From positions 34,995 through 98,994 of the forward strand of contig NVXM01000031.1 of NCBI GenBank assembly GCA_002733865.1: a stretch of 64,000 nt of DNA, read 5' to 3'. Under the pieces are notes generated by a model. That model had not been told where the DNA came from, searched no databases, and was given only the letters and a program-made list of their open reading frames with translations. Positions 1 through 8,334 of this stretch are shown here, in pieces. The position numbers were made by a program, and so were the translations under genes. This DNA comes from Sphingopyxis sp. GTDB lineage: Bacteria; Pseudomonadota; Alphaproteobacteria; Sphingomonadales; Sphingomonadaceae. Every line of letters starts with the position of its first letter. Within the stretch, counting starts at the first letter, position 1.

Positions 1-859
1 CAATCGCGTGACTCAGCGCTGCAATGGCCAATCCCGGATCGCGATGCGCACCACCGACAGGTTCCTCTATGATCCGATCGATAACACCCAGTTTTTTGAG
101 ATTTTGAGCAGTGATTTGCATCGCATCAGCAGCCACGTCTGCCTTGTCTCCCGTGCGCCAAAGAATAGAAGCACAGCCTTCCGGAGAAATGACTGAATAT
201 ACAGCATGTTCAAACATCAGCACCCGTTCTGCAGCAGCCAGTGCAACCGCACCCCCTGATCCCCCCTCACCAACGATGATCGCGACCATCGGAACACCGA
301 GTGAAAGGCATTTTTCGGTAGAACGGGCGATCGCTTCGGCCTGCCCCCGTTCTTCTGCTGACACACCCGGGAAAGCACCTGAGGTGTCCACCAACGTCAA
401 GACCGGAAGCGAAAATCGATCAGCTAGATCCATCAGGCGTATGGATTTACGATATCCTTCGGGCTTACCCATCCCGAAATTGTGCCGCAACCGGCTTTCC
501 GTATCATCCCCCTTTTCATGGCCGATGACAACCAATCGACGGTTGCCAAGTCTGGCGAAGCCACCAATTATTGCCTGATCATCAGCAAAATTCCGATCTC
601 CGCCCAAGGGTATGAACTCATCAAACAGGCCAGCGGTAAAATCCTTGAAATGCGGTCTTTCCGGATGGCGCGCTACTTGTGTTTTCTGCCAGGGAGTCAG
701 CTTGCCGTACGTATCGGACAGCATTTTGGCTGATTTAATCTGGAGCTTCTCAATTTCCGCCTGAATATCAAGCGCCCCTTCATCCGCCGTATCACTCAGT
801 TCGAGGATACGCGATTCAAGCGCCGCGATCGGTTTTTCAAAATCGAGATAGGATGTCAT
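1..859 (-). CDS. accA: Acetyl-CoA carboxylase carboxyltransferase subunit alpha, C-terminus cut by window start
   Basis: AccA is the alpha chain of the cytoplasmic carboxyltransferase that moves the carboxyl group from carboxybiotin to acetyl-CoA, the committed step of fatty acid synthesis. The minus-strand frame is open from an ATG at 859 to the window edge and gives about 286 residues of a family usually near 315, so only a short C-terminal piece is missing. It starts [10 protein letters not shown] and contains the crotonase-like core, including the glycine-rich stretch [19 protein letters not shown] and the segment [11 protein letters not shown] typical of AccA. The gene lies 31 bases downstream of xerD on the same strand. 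Confidence 0.95.
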   Translation of the reverse strand, partial: MTSYLDFEKPIAALESRILELSDTADEGALDIQAEIEKLQIKSAKMLSDTYGKLTPWQKTQVARHPERPHFKDFTAGLFDEFIPLGGDRNFADDQAIIGGFARLGNRRLVVIGHEKGDDTESRLRHNFGMGKPEGYRKSIRLMDLADRFSLPVLTLVDTSGAFPGVSAEERGQAEAIARSTEKCLSLGVPMVAIIVGEGGSGGAVALAAAERVLMFEHAVYSVISPEGCASILWRTGDKADVAADAMQITAQNLKKLGVIDRIIEEPVGGAHRDPGLAIAALSHAI

Positions 860-890
860 AAAGAGGAATTAGGACCGGACAAGCCAAAGG

Positions 891-1787
891 TCAACGCGCG
901 AGATTTCGTTGGCCCAGTGGATGACGATTATTGACCAGTTCAACGAGGCGAGCACTGTCGATATGCGTGTAAATTTGCGTCGTGCTGATGTCGCTATGGC
1001 CCAATAGGGTCTGCAGAGCCCGTAAGTCAGCGCCTCCCTCTAATAGATGCGTGGCAAAGGCATGCCGGAGAACATGCGGACTGATTTTTGCGGGATTAAT
1101 ACCCGCACACGAGGCATGTTCTTTGACGATCTGGAACAGCCTTATCCGGCTGATATGGCCTGTTCTTGACGGAAAGAGCCATTTTTCTTGAGGGTCAACA
1201 AAGCCAGCCCAGCGGCGAACGGCATCGCGAGCTTGATGAGAAATCGGAACCAATCGTTCCTTGTTGCCCTTCCCCTTGATAATCAAATAGGGCTTATCAC
1301 GCATAACCGAAGATCGCTGCAGACTGACAAGCTCACTGGCTCTTAGTCCGGAGCCGTAAAGCAATTCCAATATGGCGGATAGCCTGACCACAGTTGGTTT
1401 AACCGGCTCATTGGCCAATTCGACCTTGATCGACTCAAACAACAACGAGATTTCGGCGTGGGACAAAGTTTTTGGCAGAGACCTGGCCAAACCCGGCTTG
1501 GGAAGCGCATCGGAAGGATCGTTCAGCAGAAAGCCTTCTTCCACGAGGAAACCGAAAAAGCGCCTGAGACTGGAAGACTTGCGTGCGACGGTGCTGCTTT
1601 GCAAGCGGCGCCAATGTGACGGAAGTTTGCGAATAATCTCGCGATCTGCAGTGGACAATCGGCCACCGGTGATTGTTGAAGCTTGCTGAAGATCCGTACG
1701 ATAGGCGGACAAAGTATGCTGAGATGCGCCTGTTTCCGCTACAAGCATCTCTAGAAACCGATCGATTAAGTTCGCATCATCGCTCAT
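891..1787 (-). CDS. xerD: Site-specific tyrosine recombinase XerD
   Basis: XerD is one of the two recombinases that resolve chromosome dimers at dif. The 298-residue protein has an N-terminal SAM-like DNA-binding domain (about residues 5-90) and the catalytic domain with the full set of motifs: Arg in LLYGSGLRASE, the HVLRHAFATH box, LLGHSDISTTQIYTH with the nucleophilic Tyr. The assignment to XerD rather than XerC rests on the accA/aroK neighbourhood and on a separate XerC-like gene at 38211-39110. It has the same orientation as the secreted protein gene upstream (39-base gap). Confidence 0.93.
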   Translation of the reverse strand: MSDDANLIDRFLEMLVAETGASQHTLSAYRTDLQQASTITGGRLSTADREIIRKLPSHWRRLQSSTVARKSSSLRRFFGFLVEEGFLLNDPSDALPKPGLARSLPKTLSHAEISLLFESIKVELANEPVKPTVVRLSAILELLYGSGLRASELVSLQRSSVMRDKPYLIIKGKGNKERLVPISHQARDAVRRWAGFVDPQEKWLFPSRTGHISRIRLFQIVKEHASCAGINPAKISPHVLRHAFATHLLEGGADLRALQTLLGHSDISTTQIYTHIDSARLVELVNNRHPLGQRNLAR

Positions 1788-1826
1788 GTTTTCTACAAAT
1801 AGACCTCACGACAGCAGATACAAAGA

Positions 1827-3674
1827 TCACGTCGTTCGCGTCAATGCTTCCGCTGCGATCATCCGCGCCTCCGCTTCCAGGCCGACCCGTTTCAGGCTCC
1901 GTGTAATATGATAGAGATGCAAAGGTGACATTACCTGCCAGCTCCTGCCCTGCATGCCGACAGCGGCCAGCAATGCGACTGTTCCCTGTTGACCGCGGCG
2001 AGCGGCCGACTCAATCGCTTTCGTCCATCTGGTTGACCGATTCAGGGCTAAACTCAGATCATCCGCAAAGTCGTCGATCGTTTCCTTATCAACTCTTCCC
2101 AGTCCAGCCAGTGCCGCCAAAAGAAATTTGCTTCGCAATTGCCCTGTACTTACGTCATTATCGCCAAAATCATCCAGAGCACTGTAGGAAACGGAAGCAT
2201 CGGCAGGAGAACCAACGGCTAACAGCGCCCAACCGTCGCTGCCTTGTTCGACAATGCCTGCCCATCGGATGGCGCTGCGATCCAAGCCCGCAGACATCAT
2301 AGAAGCGATAAGATCGGCGCTTTGATCGCTAAGCGCATCCGATGGAGGGATTTTCGCGGCAGCGCGAGCGGTCAGTATTTTTGCCGAATATTGCGTAAGG
2401 GCGCCATCAGACCGATCCCATAAATCGCGCATCGCAGCGATACGCGCTTCCGCCGTGTCATCGATATAAGCTTGGCGCAACAGCGAAGCCTGCGCCTTCC
2501 GTTCATCATTGGTTTCCGGATCATCATAAGCAGCGGAATACAGATCGACCATCGCCTGATTCGACAGCACACCAAGGGCTGCTGCGGTATCTGCCGCTTT
2601 CATTCTCGATTCGAACGATAGCATAGGTGCTCGCACTCGCCATCCCTGCACGTGCCTGCCGGCTTTGGCATAGAGCCGGTCAGGTGCTTCTACGCCCGTT
2701 GCAGCCCCCAATCCGAACCGCCAGTTGTTGAAAAACTCGATATCATCCCACCGGATCGAGACCGCTCTCCGGCCTTCAAAACCGGCGCCAATAGTCTTTT
2801 CTGCCAGAAGATAGTCGATACCCGTAGCCACCTTGTTCCGTCGCGCTTGTTGAAGCAAGCTGGTGGCGCGGCTCTGCTCGCCAGTGAACGATGCGCAAAT
2901 CGGGCGGAACATGATCCAAGTAGGTGCATCACTCACTTTGATCCCGCCATCGACCAAAGGGCATACGCCAGCTGGATCGGCGGTTGCCAATTGGGCTTGC
3001 ATGGCAACTTCGTAGAGTCGAGGCGTATAATTGCCACGATCAACCTTCAATACCAGCGAGCGAGCAGCATCCGCCTCCCCCATGCGCAGCAACCGCCACG
3101 CGCGTTCGGCGGACCAATCGGCCGGGTTGACATTGTCGGGACTGTTCACCTTGCTGAGCAGAGTGCGGCGAAGCAGGATCGACCCCCAGCGAGAGAGGAT
3201 AGGACCGTTTAGGTTCTTGATCAGACTTGTCAGATATTGCCCGCCTTCCTGACCAAAAGCATCTTTTGGAAGGCCATTATATCGCGGAGTCAAAACGCCA
3301 ATTTCTGACAGAGATCTGCGTTCTCCAGGAGACAATTCATATTTCGGCTGAAACGCATCATCCAGCGCGTCCAGATCCACCTCTGCGCGGTCCTCTGTCA
3401 GAGAAGGAATATTCAGATCCGATTCTGGAACAGTCTGATCCGATACTGTTTGACTCGAGGAGTCATTTGCCGCCGGCGTCGCAGGACGGGCTGGAACGGG
3501 GCCTGGCGCTGGCGTAGGTGAAGGCGTGGGTGCGGGCCTCGAGGCGGGGGCATTGTCACCAAAGCCAGGAGGCAATAGGGATTCTGGAGAGTTTTGCCCC
3601 AGGACCGGAATCGCCACGAGAAGCGCAGTCAAACTAACAGCAGCTAAAGAAAAATGCCTGACGCGTATTTGCAT
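1827..3674 (-). CDS. Secreted alpha-helical repeat protein of unknown function
   Basis: No specific family was recognised. The product is about 615 residues: a signal peptide (MQIRVRHFSLAAVSLTALL, ending near VLGQ), then a Pro/Ala/Ser-rich linker (residues 30-70), then a long helical region with TPR-like pairs such as AWRLLRMGEADAARSLVLKV and TSLLQQARRNKVATG. A start 29 codons further upstream is open, but it would lose the signal peptide. The ATG at 3674 lies one base after the stop of the small membrane-protein gene at 3676, which supports this start and suggests translational coupling. Its place between xerD and aroK seems conserved in sphingomonads, from memory. A periplasmic or envelope scaffold role is inference. 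Confidence 0.75.
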   Translation of the reverse strand: MQIRVRHFSLAAVSLTALLVAIPVLGQNSPESLLPPGFGDNAPASRPAPTPSPTPAPGPVPARPATPAANDSSSQTVSDQTVPESDLNIPSLTEDRAEVDLDALDDAFQPKYELSPGERRSLSEIGVLTPRYNGLPKDAFGQEGGQYLTSLIKNLNGPILSRWGSILLRRTLLSKVNSPDNVNPADWSAERAWRLLRMGEADAARSLVLKVDRGNYTPRLYEVAMQAQLATADPAGVCPLVDGGIKVSDAPTWIMFRPICASFTGEQSRATSLLQQARRNKVATGIDYLLAEKTIGAGFEGRRAVSIRWDDIEFFNNWRFGLGAATGVEAPDRLYAKAGRHVQGWRVRAPMLSFESRMKAADTAAALGVLSNQAMVDLYSAAYDDPETNDERKAQASLLRQAYIDDTAEARIAAMRDLWDRSDGALTQYSAKILTARAAAKIPPSDALSDQSADLIASMMSAGLDRSAIRWAGIVEQGSDGWALLAVGSPADASVSYSALDDFGDNDVSTGQLRSKFLLAALAGLGRVDKETIDDFADDLSLALNRSTRWTKAIESAARRGQQGTVALLAAVGMQGRSWQVMSPLHLYHITRSLKRVGLEAEARMIAAEALTRTT

Positions 3675-3675
3675 C

Positions 3676-3810
3676 TTACTGCAGGTCGTCGCCAATGACC
3701 GGCTTTTCCACGGGTTGCAGAGGCTGATCGACGTCCATCGAAGCCAGAAAAATTGCCCCACCTATCAAGAATGCGACGAACAAAACGATAAAAACCAACT
3801 GACGCGGCAT
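3676..3810 (-). CDS. Small single-pass membrane protein, 44 residues
   Basis: This minus-strand frame runs from ATG 3810 to TAA 3678-3676 and encodes 44 residues: MPRQLVFIVLFVAFLIGG followed by AIFLASMDVDQPLQPVEK. One hydrophobic helix (about residues 5-24) is followed by a short polar tail, predicted to be periplasmic. The stop is one base before the start of the secreted helical protein, so the two are probably translated together. It is divergent from aroK, leaving a 92-base promoter region between them. No family was recognised. The arrangement, the clean hydrophobic helix and the tight spacing make it a likely real gene. Confidence 0.65.
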   Translation of the reverse strand: MPRQLVFIVLFVAFLIGGAIFLASMDVDQPLQPVEKPVIGDDLQ

Positions 3811-3902
3811 GGATGTTACTCAATCTTTCAAACTGTTAAAAACCAGCATAGTCAGCATTGGAATTTGCACCCTTAGCCAACCGTTGTATAGCCTTTGCCC
3901 CA

Positions 3903-4478
3903 ATGGACAAAAACATAAAAGCCTCTTTCGACGATTCAGACCGAAATTCCGGTGAAAAGCCAGATTTTGCGCCAGATCAGTCCATTGTTCTGGTCGGATT
4001 GATGGGCGTGGGCAAGACCACGGTCGGTAGGCGCTTGGCAAAACGGCTTGGTCGCGGCTTTGTTGACGCAGATGAAGAAATCGAACGCGCCGCCGGGCTC
4101 TCGGTGGAAGAGATTTTCAGCCGTTTCGGCGAGGACTATTTCCGGGATGGAGAAAGGCGAGTGATAGCGCGGTTGCTGGAAAATAATGGGCAGGTCATAG
4201 CAACCGGTGGCGGTGCTTTCATGAACGAGGAAACGCGCGCCCTTATCCTTGAGAAGGCGATTTCCATATGGCTGGATGCTGACCTGGACACACTTGTAAA
4301 ACGCGTCTCGCGCCGAAACACCAGGCCGCTGCTCAAGTCGGGTGATCCTGCAAAGATCTTGGCTGATTTGGCTGCTGTCAGAAATCCGGTCTACGCTACC
4401 GCACATATTCATGTCACGGGCAATGACTCGCCTCATGAAATGACCGTTGAAAAAATAATCGAGGCATTACAGAATTGA
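3903..4478 (+). CDS. aroK: Shikimate kinase
   Basis: AroK phosphorylates shikimate at the 3-hydroxyl with ATP, the fifth step of the chorismate pathway. From the ATG at 3903 the protein has 191 residues. It shows the P-loop GLMGVGKTT (residues 32-40), the DADEEIE shikimate-binding Asp, the GEDYFRDGERR motif and the ATGGGAFM glycine-rich loop, and ends with the R-NPVY adenine-binding region. An in-frame TTG at 3858 would add 15 residues of unlikely sequence. The stop overlaps the TTG start of aroB, so the two chorismate-pathway genes form a coupled pair. Confidence 0.95.
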   Translation: MDKNIKASFDDSDRNSGEKPDFAPDQSIVLVGLMGVGKTTVGRRLAKRLGRGFVDADEEIERAAGLSVEEIFSRFGEDYFRDGERRVIARLLENNGQVIATGGGAFMNEETRALILEKAISIWLDADLDTLVKRVSRRNTRPLLKSGDPAKILADLAAVRNPVYATAHIHVTGNDSPHEMTVEKIIEALQN

Positions 4479-5575
4479 CCCAGATTACAGTCGAATTAGG
4501 CGACCAGAGCTATCCGATAGTGGTCGAGCCGGGCGCGCTTGATAGGGCGTCGCAATATCTTCAGGGATTTGCTGCCAATAACCGGCTTTTTGTGTTGACC
4601 GATGACCATGTCGGCTCGCATCTGCTGCCGCGATTGCAGGACGGCTTTGCCGGAAGCGCGATCGAGCTTGTTGTGAAAAGCCTGCCCGCAGGCGAAGCCA
4701 GCAAAAGCTGGGACCAGCTGGAAATGGTGACGGACTGGCTGCTCGCGGCAGGGGCCGAGCGTTCCGATACATTGGTTGCGCTGGGCGGCGGCGTGATCGG
4801 TGACTTAACCGGTTTTGCGGCGGCCATAATCAAGCGCGGCTGCAACTTCGTCCAGATACCGACGAGCCTGCTGGCCCAGGTCGACAGCAGCGTTGGCGGC
4901 AAGACAGCGATCAACAGCGCGGCGGGCAAGAATCTGATTGGCAGTTTCAACCAGCCCCGTTTCGTGCTGATTGATCCTCTCGTCCTCAACAGCCTGCCCG
5001 ACCGGGAATTGCGGGCCGGCTATGCTGAGGTGGTCAAATATGGACTGATCAACGATGCCGAGTTTTTTGGCTGGTGCGAGACCAATAGTGAGCAGATCTT
5101 CAATCGTAATTCCGATGCCTTAAGCGAAGCGATTGTCCACAGCGTGCGTGCCAAGGCGCTGATTGTCGGCGAAGATGAGAAGGAACTCAGTGGTCGCCGC
5201 GCGTTGCTCAATCTCGGACACACCTTCGGGCACGCGCTCGAGGCAGAGACCGGCTTTTCCGAGAGGCTGGTGCATGGCGAAGCAGTTGCTGCCGGCATGG
5301 CTCTGGCGTTTCGATATTCGGTTCGCCGGGGACATTGCGATCCGGCGGATGCAGAGCGGGTGGTGGCCCATCTGAAGTCGGCCGGCCTGCCTTATGATCT
5401 ATCCAGCGCATCGGCCCGGGCTTCCGGACAACGGCTGGTCGAGCATATGATGCACGACAAGAAAATGAGCGGCGGCACCCTGCCCTTCCTGCTCGCCAAC
5501 GGCATCGGCCAGACATTCCTTGCCAAGGACGTCAATCTGGAAGACGTCGCGGCATTTCTGGAAGAGTCGTCCTAA
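4475..5575 (+). CDS. aroB: 3-dehydroquinate synthase
   Basis: AroB converts DAHP to 3-dehydroquinate, the second shikimate-pathway step, using NAD and a divalent metal. The 366-residue protein has the NAD-binding segment ALGGGVIGDLTGF, the DSSVGGKTAIN motif, the AEVVKYGLI motif and the metal ligands in LNLGHTFGHALE and VHGEAVAAGM. The only reasonable start is TTG at 4475, whose last two bases begin the TGA of aroK (TTGA overlap). Such a weak start in a stop-start overlap implies translation by reinitiation from aroK. It converges on the Kef-type antiporter gene with 27 bases between the stops. Confidence 0.95.
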   Translation: MTQITVELGDQSYPIVVEPGALDRASQYLQGFAANNRLFVLTDDHVGSHLLPRLQDGFAGSAIELVVKSLPAGEASKSWDQLEMVTDWLLAAGAERSDTLVALGGGVIGDLTGFAAAIIKRGCNFVQIPTSLLAQVDSSVGGKTAINSAAGKNLIGSFNQPRFVLIDPLVLNSLPDRELRAGYAEVVKYGLINDAEFFGWCETNSEQIFNRNSDALSEAIVHSVRAKALIVGEDEKELSGRRALLNLGHTFGHALEAETGFSERLVHGEAVAAGMALAFRYSVRRGHCDPADAERVVAHLKSAGLPYDLSSASARASGQRLVEHMMHDKKMSGGTLPFLLANGIGQTFLAKDVNLEDVAAFLEESS

Positions 5576-5602
5576 CCTTCAACGGCAGTTCGAAGTGCGG
5601 AA

Positions 5603-7363
5603 TTATTTGCCCGAATTATTTTCAAACCTGAGCTCCGCACCGGCGAGCATGTCCCCTCCGGACTTCATTTGCGCTTCCAGCCGGTCGCAATCGCGCTGCC
5701 GGAATTCTTCGTCCACCTCTTCGATCAGCCTGCTGTCCAGATCAATCGCGAACATCGTCTGGCGAGCGAGATGGATCGCCGATTCAAACATTTCGCGTTT
5801 CATCCCGACAATCCCCAGCCCCTTGAGCGCGATCAACTGACGGCGGTCATATACCCTTACGAACATCTTGGTTTCAGGGAAGGACTGAACGATCGCGCGG
5901 GCCTGTTCCGGACCGAAGTCCGGATCATCCATGCAAAAAACAATAGCATCGGCTTCATGCGCTCCGGCCCGGCGCAAAAGATCCACACGCGTGCCGTCAC
6001 CATAGAATACTTTGGCTCCGAATTGCTGGTGAACATCAATCTGTTCCGGCTTGATGTCGATGAGCGTCAGCGGGATTTTTGCCGCCATCAGCACTTGCGA
6101 TACGGTCTGGCCGAAGCGACCCTGGCCGACAACGATGACCGAAGCCCGGTCGGCCTTCCCCGGATCATCCAGTTTGGCAGATGATTTTCCTGGCTTGTTG
6201 CTGAACCGGCCGGCCAGCAGCATCAGAAAAGGCGTGCTCGCCATCGACAAGGTGATGATGGCGCTGAACAGACTGCTTGCCTCCGGCTCGATCAGCAGCG
6301 CCTTTTCCGCCTCGGCAAAAAGCACGAAGCCGAATTCCCCGCCCTGACTGAGCAGCATGCCCATCGCCAAAGCCGGATTGGTCTCCATCCCGAACAGCTT
6401 GCCTAGACCAAAGATGATTGCAATTTTGACCGCGACCAAAGCAACCGCTGCGCCCAGCACAAATCCAGGATTTTCGATAATCACATTCAGGTCGAGCATC
6501 ATGCCGACTGCCAGGAAGAAGAAGCCGAGCAGCAACGAACGGAACGGATCGATATCGGCTTCCAGTTCGTGGCGATAGGGAGAGTTGGCCAGCATCACCC
6601 CGGCAATGAATGCGCCCAAAGCAGGTGACAGTCCGATAAATTCCATCAGTGCCGCACCGCCAAATATAGCGACCAGACCGGCGACAATGAACAATTCCCG
6701 CTCGGCGATTCTGCCGATCACCTTGAGCAATGGCTGCAGCAGATATCTGCCGATAGCGATAAGGCCGCCGATGGCTAGGACGGCATATACGGCGGTCAGC
6801 CAGCCGGGATCACCGCCGACATCTTCCGGCGCTCTCGACAGCGCGGCGATGATGGTCAGCAGCGGGATGATCGACAGGTCCTGGAACAGCAGGATCGAGA
6901 AGGCTTTTTCACCGGTCGGCGTGTTGAGTCGTCCGGACGATTGCAGCATCGGCAAGACCTGTGCCGTCGAGGATAGCGCCAGCGGCAGGCCAATCGCGAT
7001 CGAAGCCGCGAGCGTGAAGCTGGTCGTCGCCATGATCAGCAAGAATAGCGCGATGCCGCAGAGCACGACCTGGCTCAATCCAAGACCAAAGATCGCCTGG
7101 CGCAAGCGCATCAGCCTAGCAGGCGCAAGCTCCAGTCCGACAATGAACAGCAGCAGGATGATGCCTATCTCGGAAAATTCCAGGATCGTGCCGGCATTGC
7201 TGATCAACTGGAAGCCTTGGGGACCGATCAGGACCCCGGCAATCAGATAACCGAGAACCGCGCCGATGCCGAACCGCCGGAAGACCAGCACCATCACCAG
7301 CGCTGCGCCGAGCATGACGAAACCGCCCAACAGCAGATCAGCCATATGGGTTTCGGCTTCCAT
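5603..7363 (-). CDS. CPA2-type monovalent cation:proton antiporter with TrkA-N domain (Kef-like)
   Basis: This 586-residue inner-membrane protein has an N-terminal Na+/H+ exchanger domain of about 12 helices (to about residue 390) and a cytosolic TrkA-N/RCK domain (about 410-530) with the nucleotide-binding motif VIVVGQGRFGQTVSQVL. This architecture is that of KefB/KefC and related K+ efflux systems. The glutathione gating seen in E. coli Kef cannot be read from sequence. The start at 7363 lies three bases after the stop of the IscU-like gene, while a second ATG at 7345 gives MADLLLGG and is also possible. It is the last gene of the radA-cvpA-IscU-like operon. Confidence 0.88.
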   Translation of the reverse strand: MEAETHMADLLLGGFVMLGAALVMVLVFRRFGIGAVLGYLIAGVLIGPQGFQLISNAGTILEFSEIGIILLLFIVGLELAPARLMRLRQAIFGLGLSQVVLCGIALFLLIMATTSFTLAASIAIGLPLALSSTAQVLPMLQSSGRLNTPTGEKAFSILLFQDLSIIPLLTIIAALSRAPEDVGGDPGWLTAVYAVLAIGGLIAIGRYLLQPLLKVIGRIAERELFIVAGLVAIFGGAALMEFIGLSPALGAFIAGVMLANSPYRHELEADIDPFRSLLLGFFFLAVGMMLDLNVIIENPGFVLGAAVALVAVKIAIIFGLGKLFGMETNPALAMGMLLSQGGEFGFVLFAEAEKALLIEPEASSLFSAIITLSMASTPFLMLLAGRFSNKPGKSSAKLDDPGKADRASVIVVGQGRFGQTVSQVLMAAKIPLTLIDIKPEQIDVHQQFGAKVFYGDGTRVDLLRRAGAHEADAIVFCMDDPDFGPEQARAIVQSFPETKMFVRVYDRRQLIALKGLGIVGMKREMFESAIHLARQTMFAIDLDSRLIEEVDEEFRQRDCDRLEAQMKSGGDMLAGAELRFENNSGK

Positions 7364-7366
7364 CGA

Positions 7367-7807
7367 TCAGGCCGCCTCTTGCTTGGCGGCGGCATCTGCC
7401 AGTGCCGCAATCACCGCATCATAGGGCAGCAATATCGCGGCGTGACGGCCCTTGTGATCCTGGGCGGCTGTCAATTTTTCCATATCCGGCCATGTTCCGG
7501 GAGAGTCGACCTCCCCTGCCAGAAATGCCGCGAGATTGGCTCGGGTACTTTCGATCTCCGCGCCAGATTTTCCAATAGCCTGCGCGCCCAATATCGCCGC
7601 CGAGGCCTGACCCAAGGCGCAGGCACTTATTTCCAAACCCAGCTCCTGAAGCGTCCCGTCCTCCCTGAGCGCGACGTCTGCGGCGACCTTGCTGCCGCAT
7701 GTCCGGGATCGCAATTCCGCCGTGCCGTCAGGATCGTCGAGCCTTTGCTGATGCGGGATCGAGACCGCCAAACGCAAAATTTCGCGCGTATACAGTGCTC
7801 CGCTCAT
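7367..7807 (-). CDS. IscU/NifU-like iron-sulfur cluster scaffold family protein, third cysteine absent
   Basis: The 146-residue product belongs to the IscU/NifU N-terminal family, whose classical members build Fe-S clusters in the cytoplasm on three cysteines. Two are visible, Cys37 in RSRTCGSK and Cys63 in ISACALGQASAAIL. Where family members have the third cysteine, near the C-terminus, this protein reads RHAAILLPYD with Ala. The start ATG at 7807 overlaps the cvpA stop (ATGA), giving strong operon evidence. It may act as a partial scaffold or carrier, or use another ligand; that is inference. No other isc/suf gene is in the window. Confidence 0.82.
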   Translation of the reverse strand: MSGALYTREILRLAVSIPHQQRLDDPDGTAELRSRTCGSKVAADVALREDGTLQELGLEISACALGQASAAILGAQAIGKSGAEIESTRANLAAFLAGEVDSPGTWPDMEKLTAAQDHKGRHAAILLPYDAVIAALADAAAKQEAA

Positions 7808-8325
7808 TCGTCCGAGCCTGTCTCTTCGGTCAGTTTTCGCTGTTCCTGAACAAAGTCGATCATGGCTTTTCCGCTCGCGTTGAGAAGGGGGTAGGTGCGG
7901 GATTCCCCGAGCCATTCCGGCCGCGGTTCATCTGCACCATAAATAGTGTCATAGACCAGAACCACAAGTAAGTAGAGCAAGGTTGCGCCTATGAGTCCCT
8001 TGACCATGCCAAAGCCAAAGCCGAGCACACGATCAATCGGTCCCAGAACAGATTTGCGCGAGCGCGCGCCGATCGAGCGAGCGATCCAGCGGCCCAGCGC
8101 ATAGGTGACAATGACGATCGACGCGAACGCCAGCACCGAAGCGCCGCTCTCACTGCCCACCGGGCCGATCAGTCGGTCCGTTAACGGCGTGTGCAGCGCC
8201 CTTACGCCAAGCACGACCAATATCCAGGCCATCAGAGCGAGCGCTTCCTGAACAAACCCCCGCAGGAAGCCAAGAACCGCCGCCCCACCCATCAAAATCA
8301 GTACAAAAATATCGAGACCGGTCAT
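7804..8325 (-). CDS. cvpA: CvpA family membrane protein
   Basis: This 173-residue protein has about four hydrophobic helices (MTGLDIFVLILMGGAAVLGF, ALALMAWILVVLGV, ASVLAFASIVIVTYALG and GLIGATLLYLLVVLVYD) and a charged cytosolic tail. The N-terminal D-x-x-x-L and G-F-x-R-G-F pattern is that of CvpA, a family first linked to colicin V production and later to envelope integrity. Its exact role is not established. It starts 9 bases after the radA stop, and its stop overlaps the start of the IscU-like gene. Confidence 0.9.
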   Translation of the reverse strand: MTGLDIFVLILMGGAAVLGFLRGFVQEALALMAWILVVLGVRALHTPLTDRLIGPVGSESGASVLAFASIVIVTYALGRWIARSIGARSRKSVLGPIDRVLGFGFGMVKGLIGATLLYLLVVLVYDTIYGADEPRPEWLGESRTYPLLNASGKAMIDFVQEQRKLTEETGSDE

Positions 8326-8334
8326 GCCGCCTAG

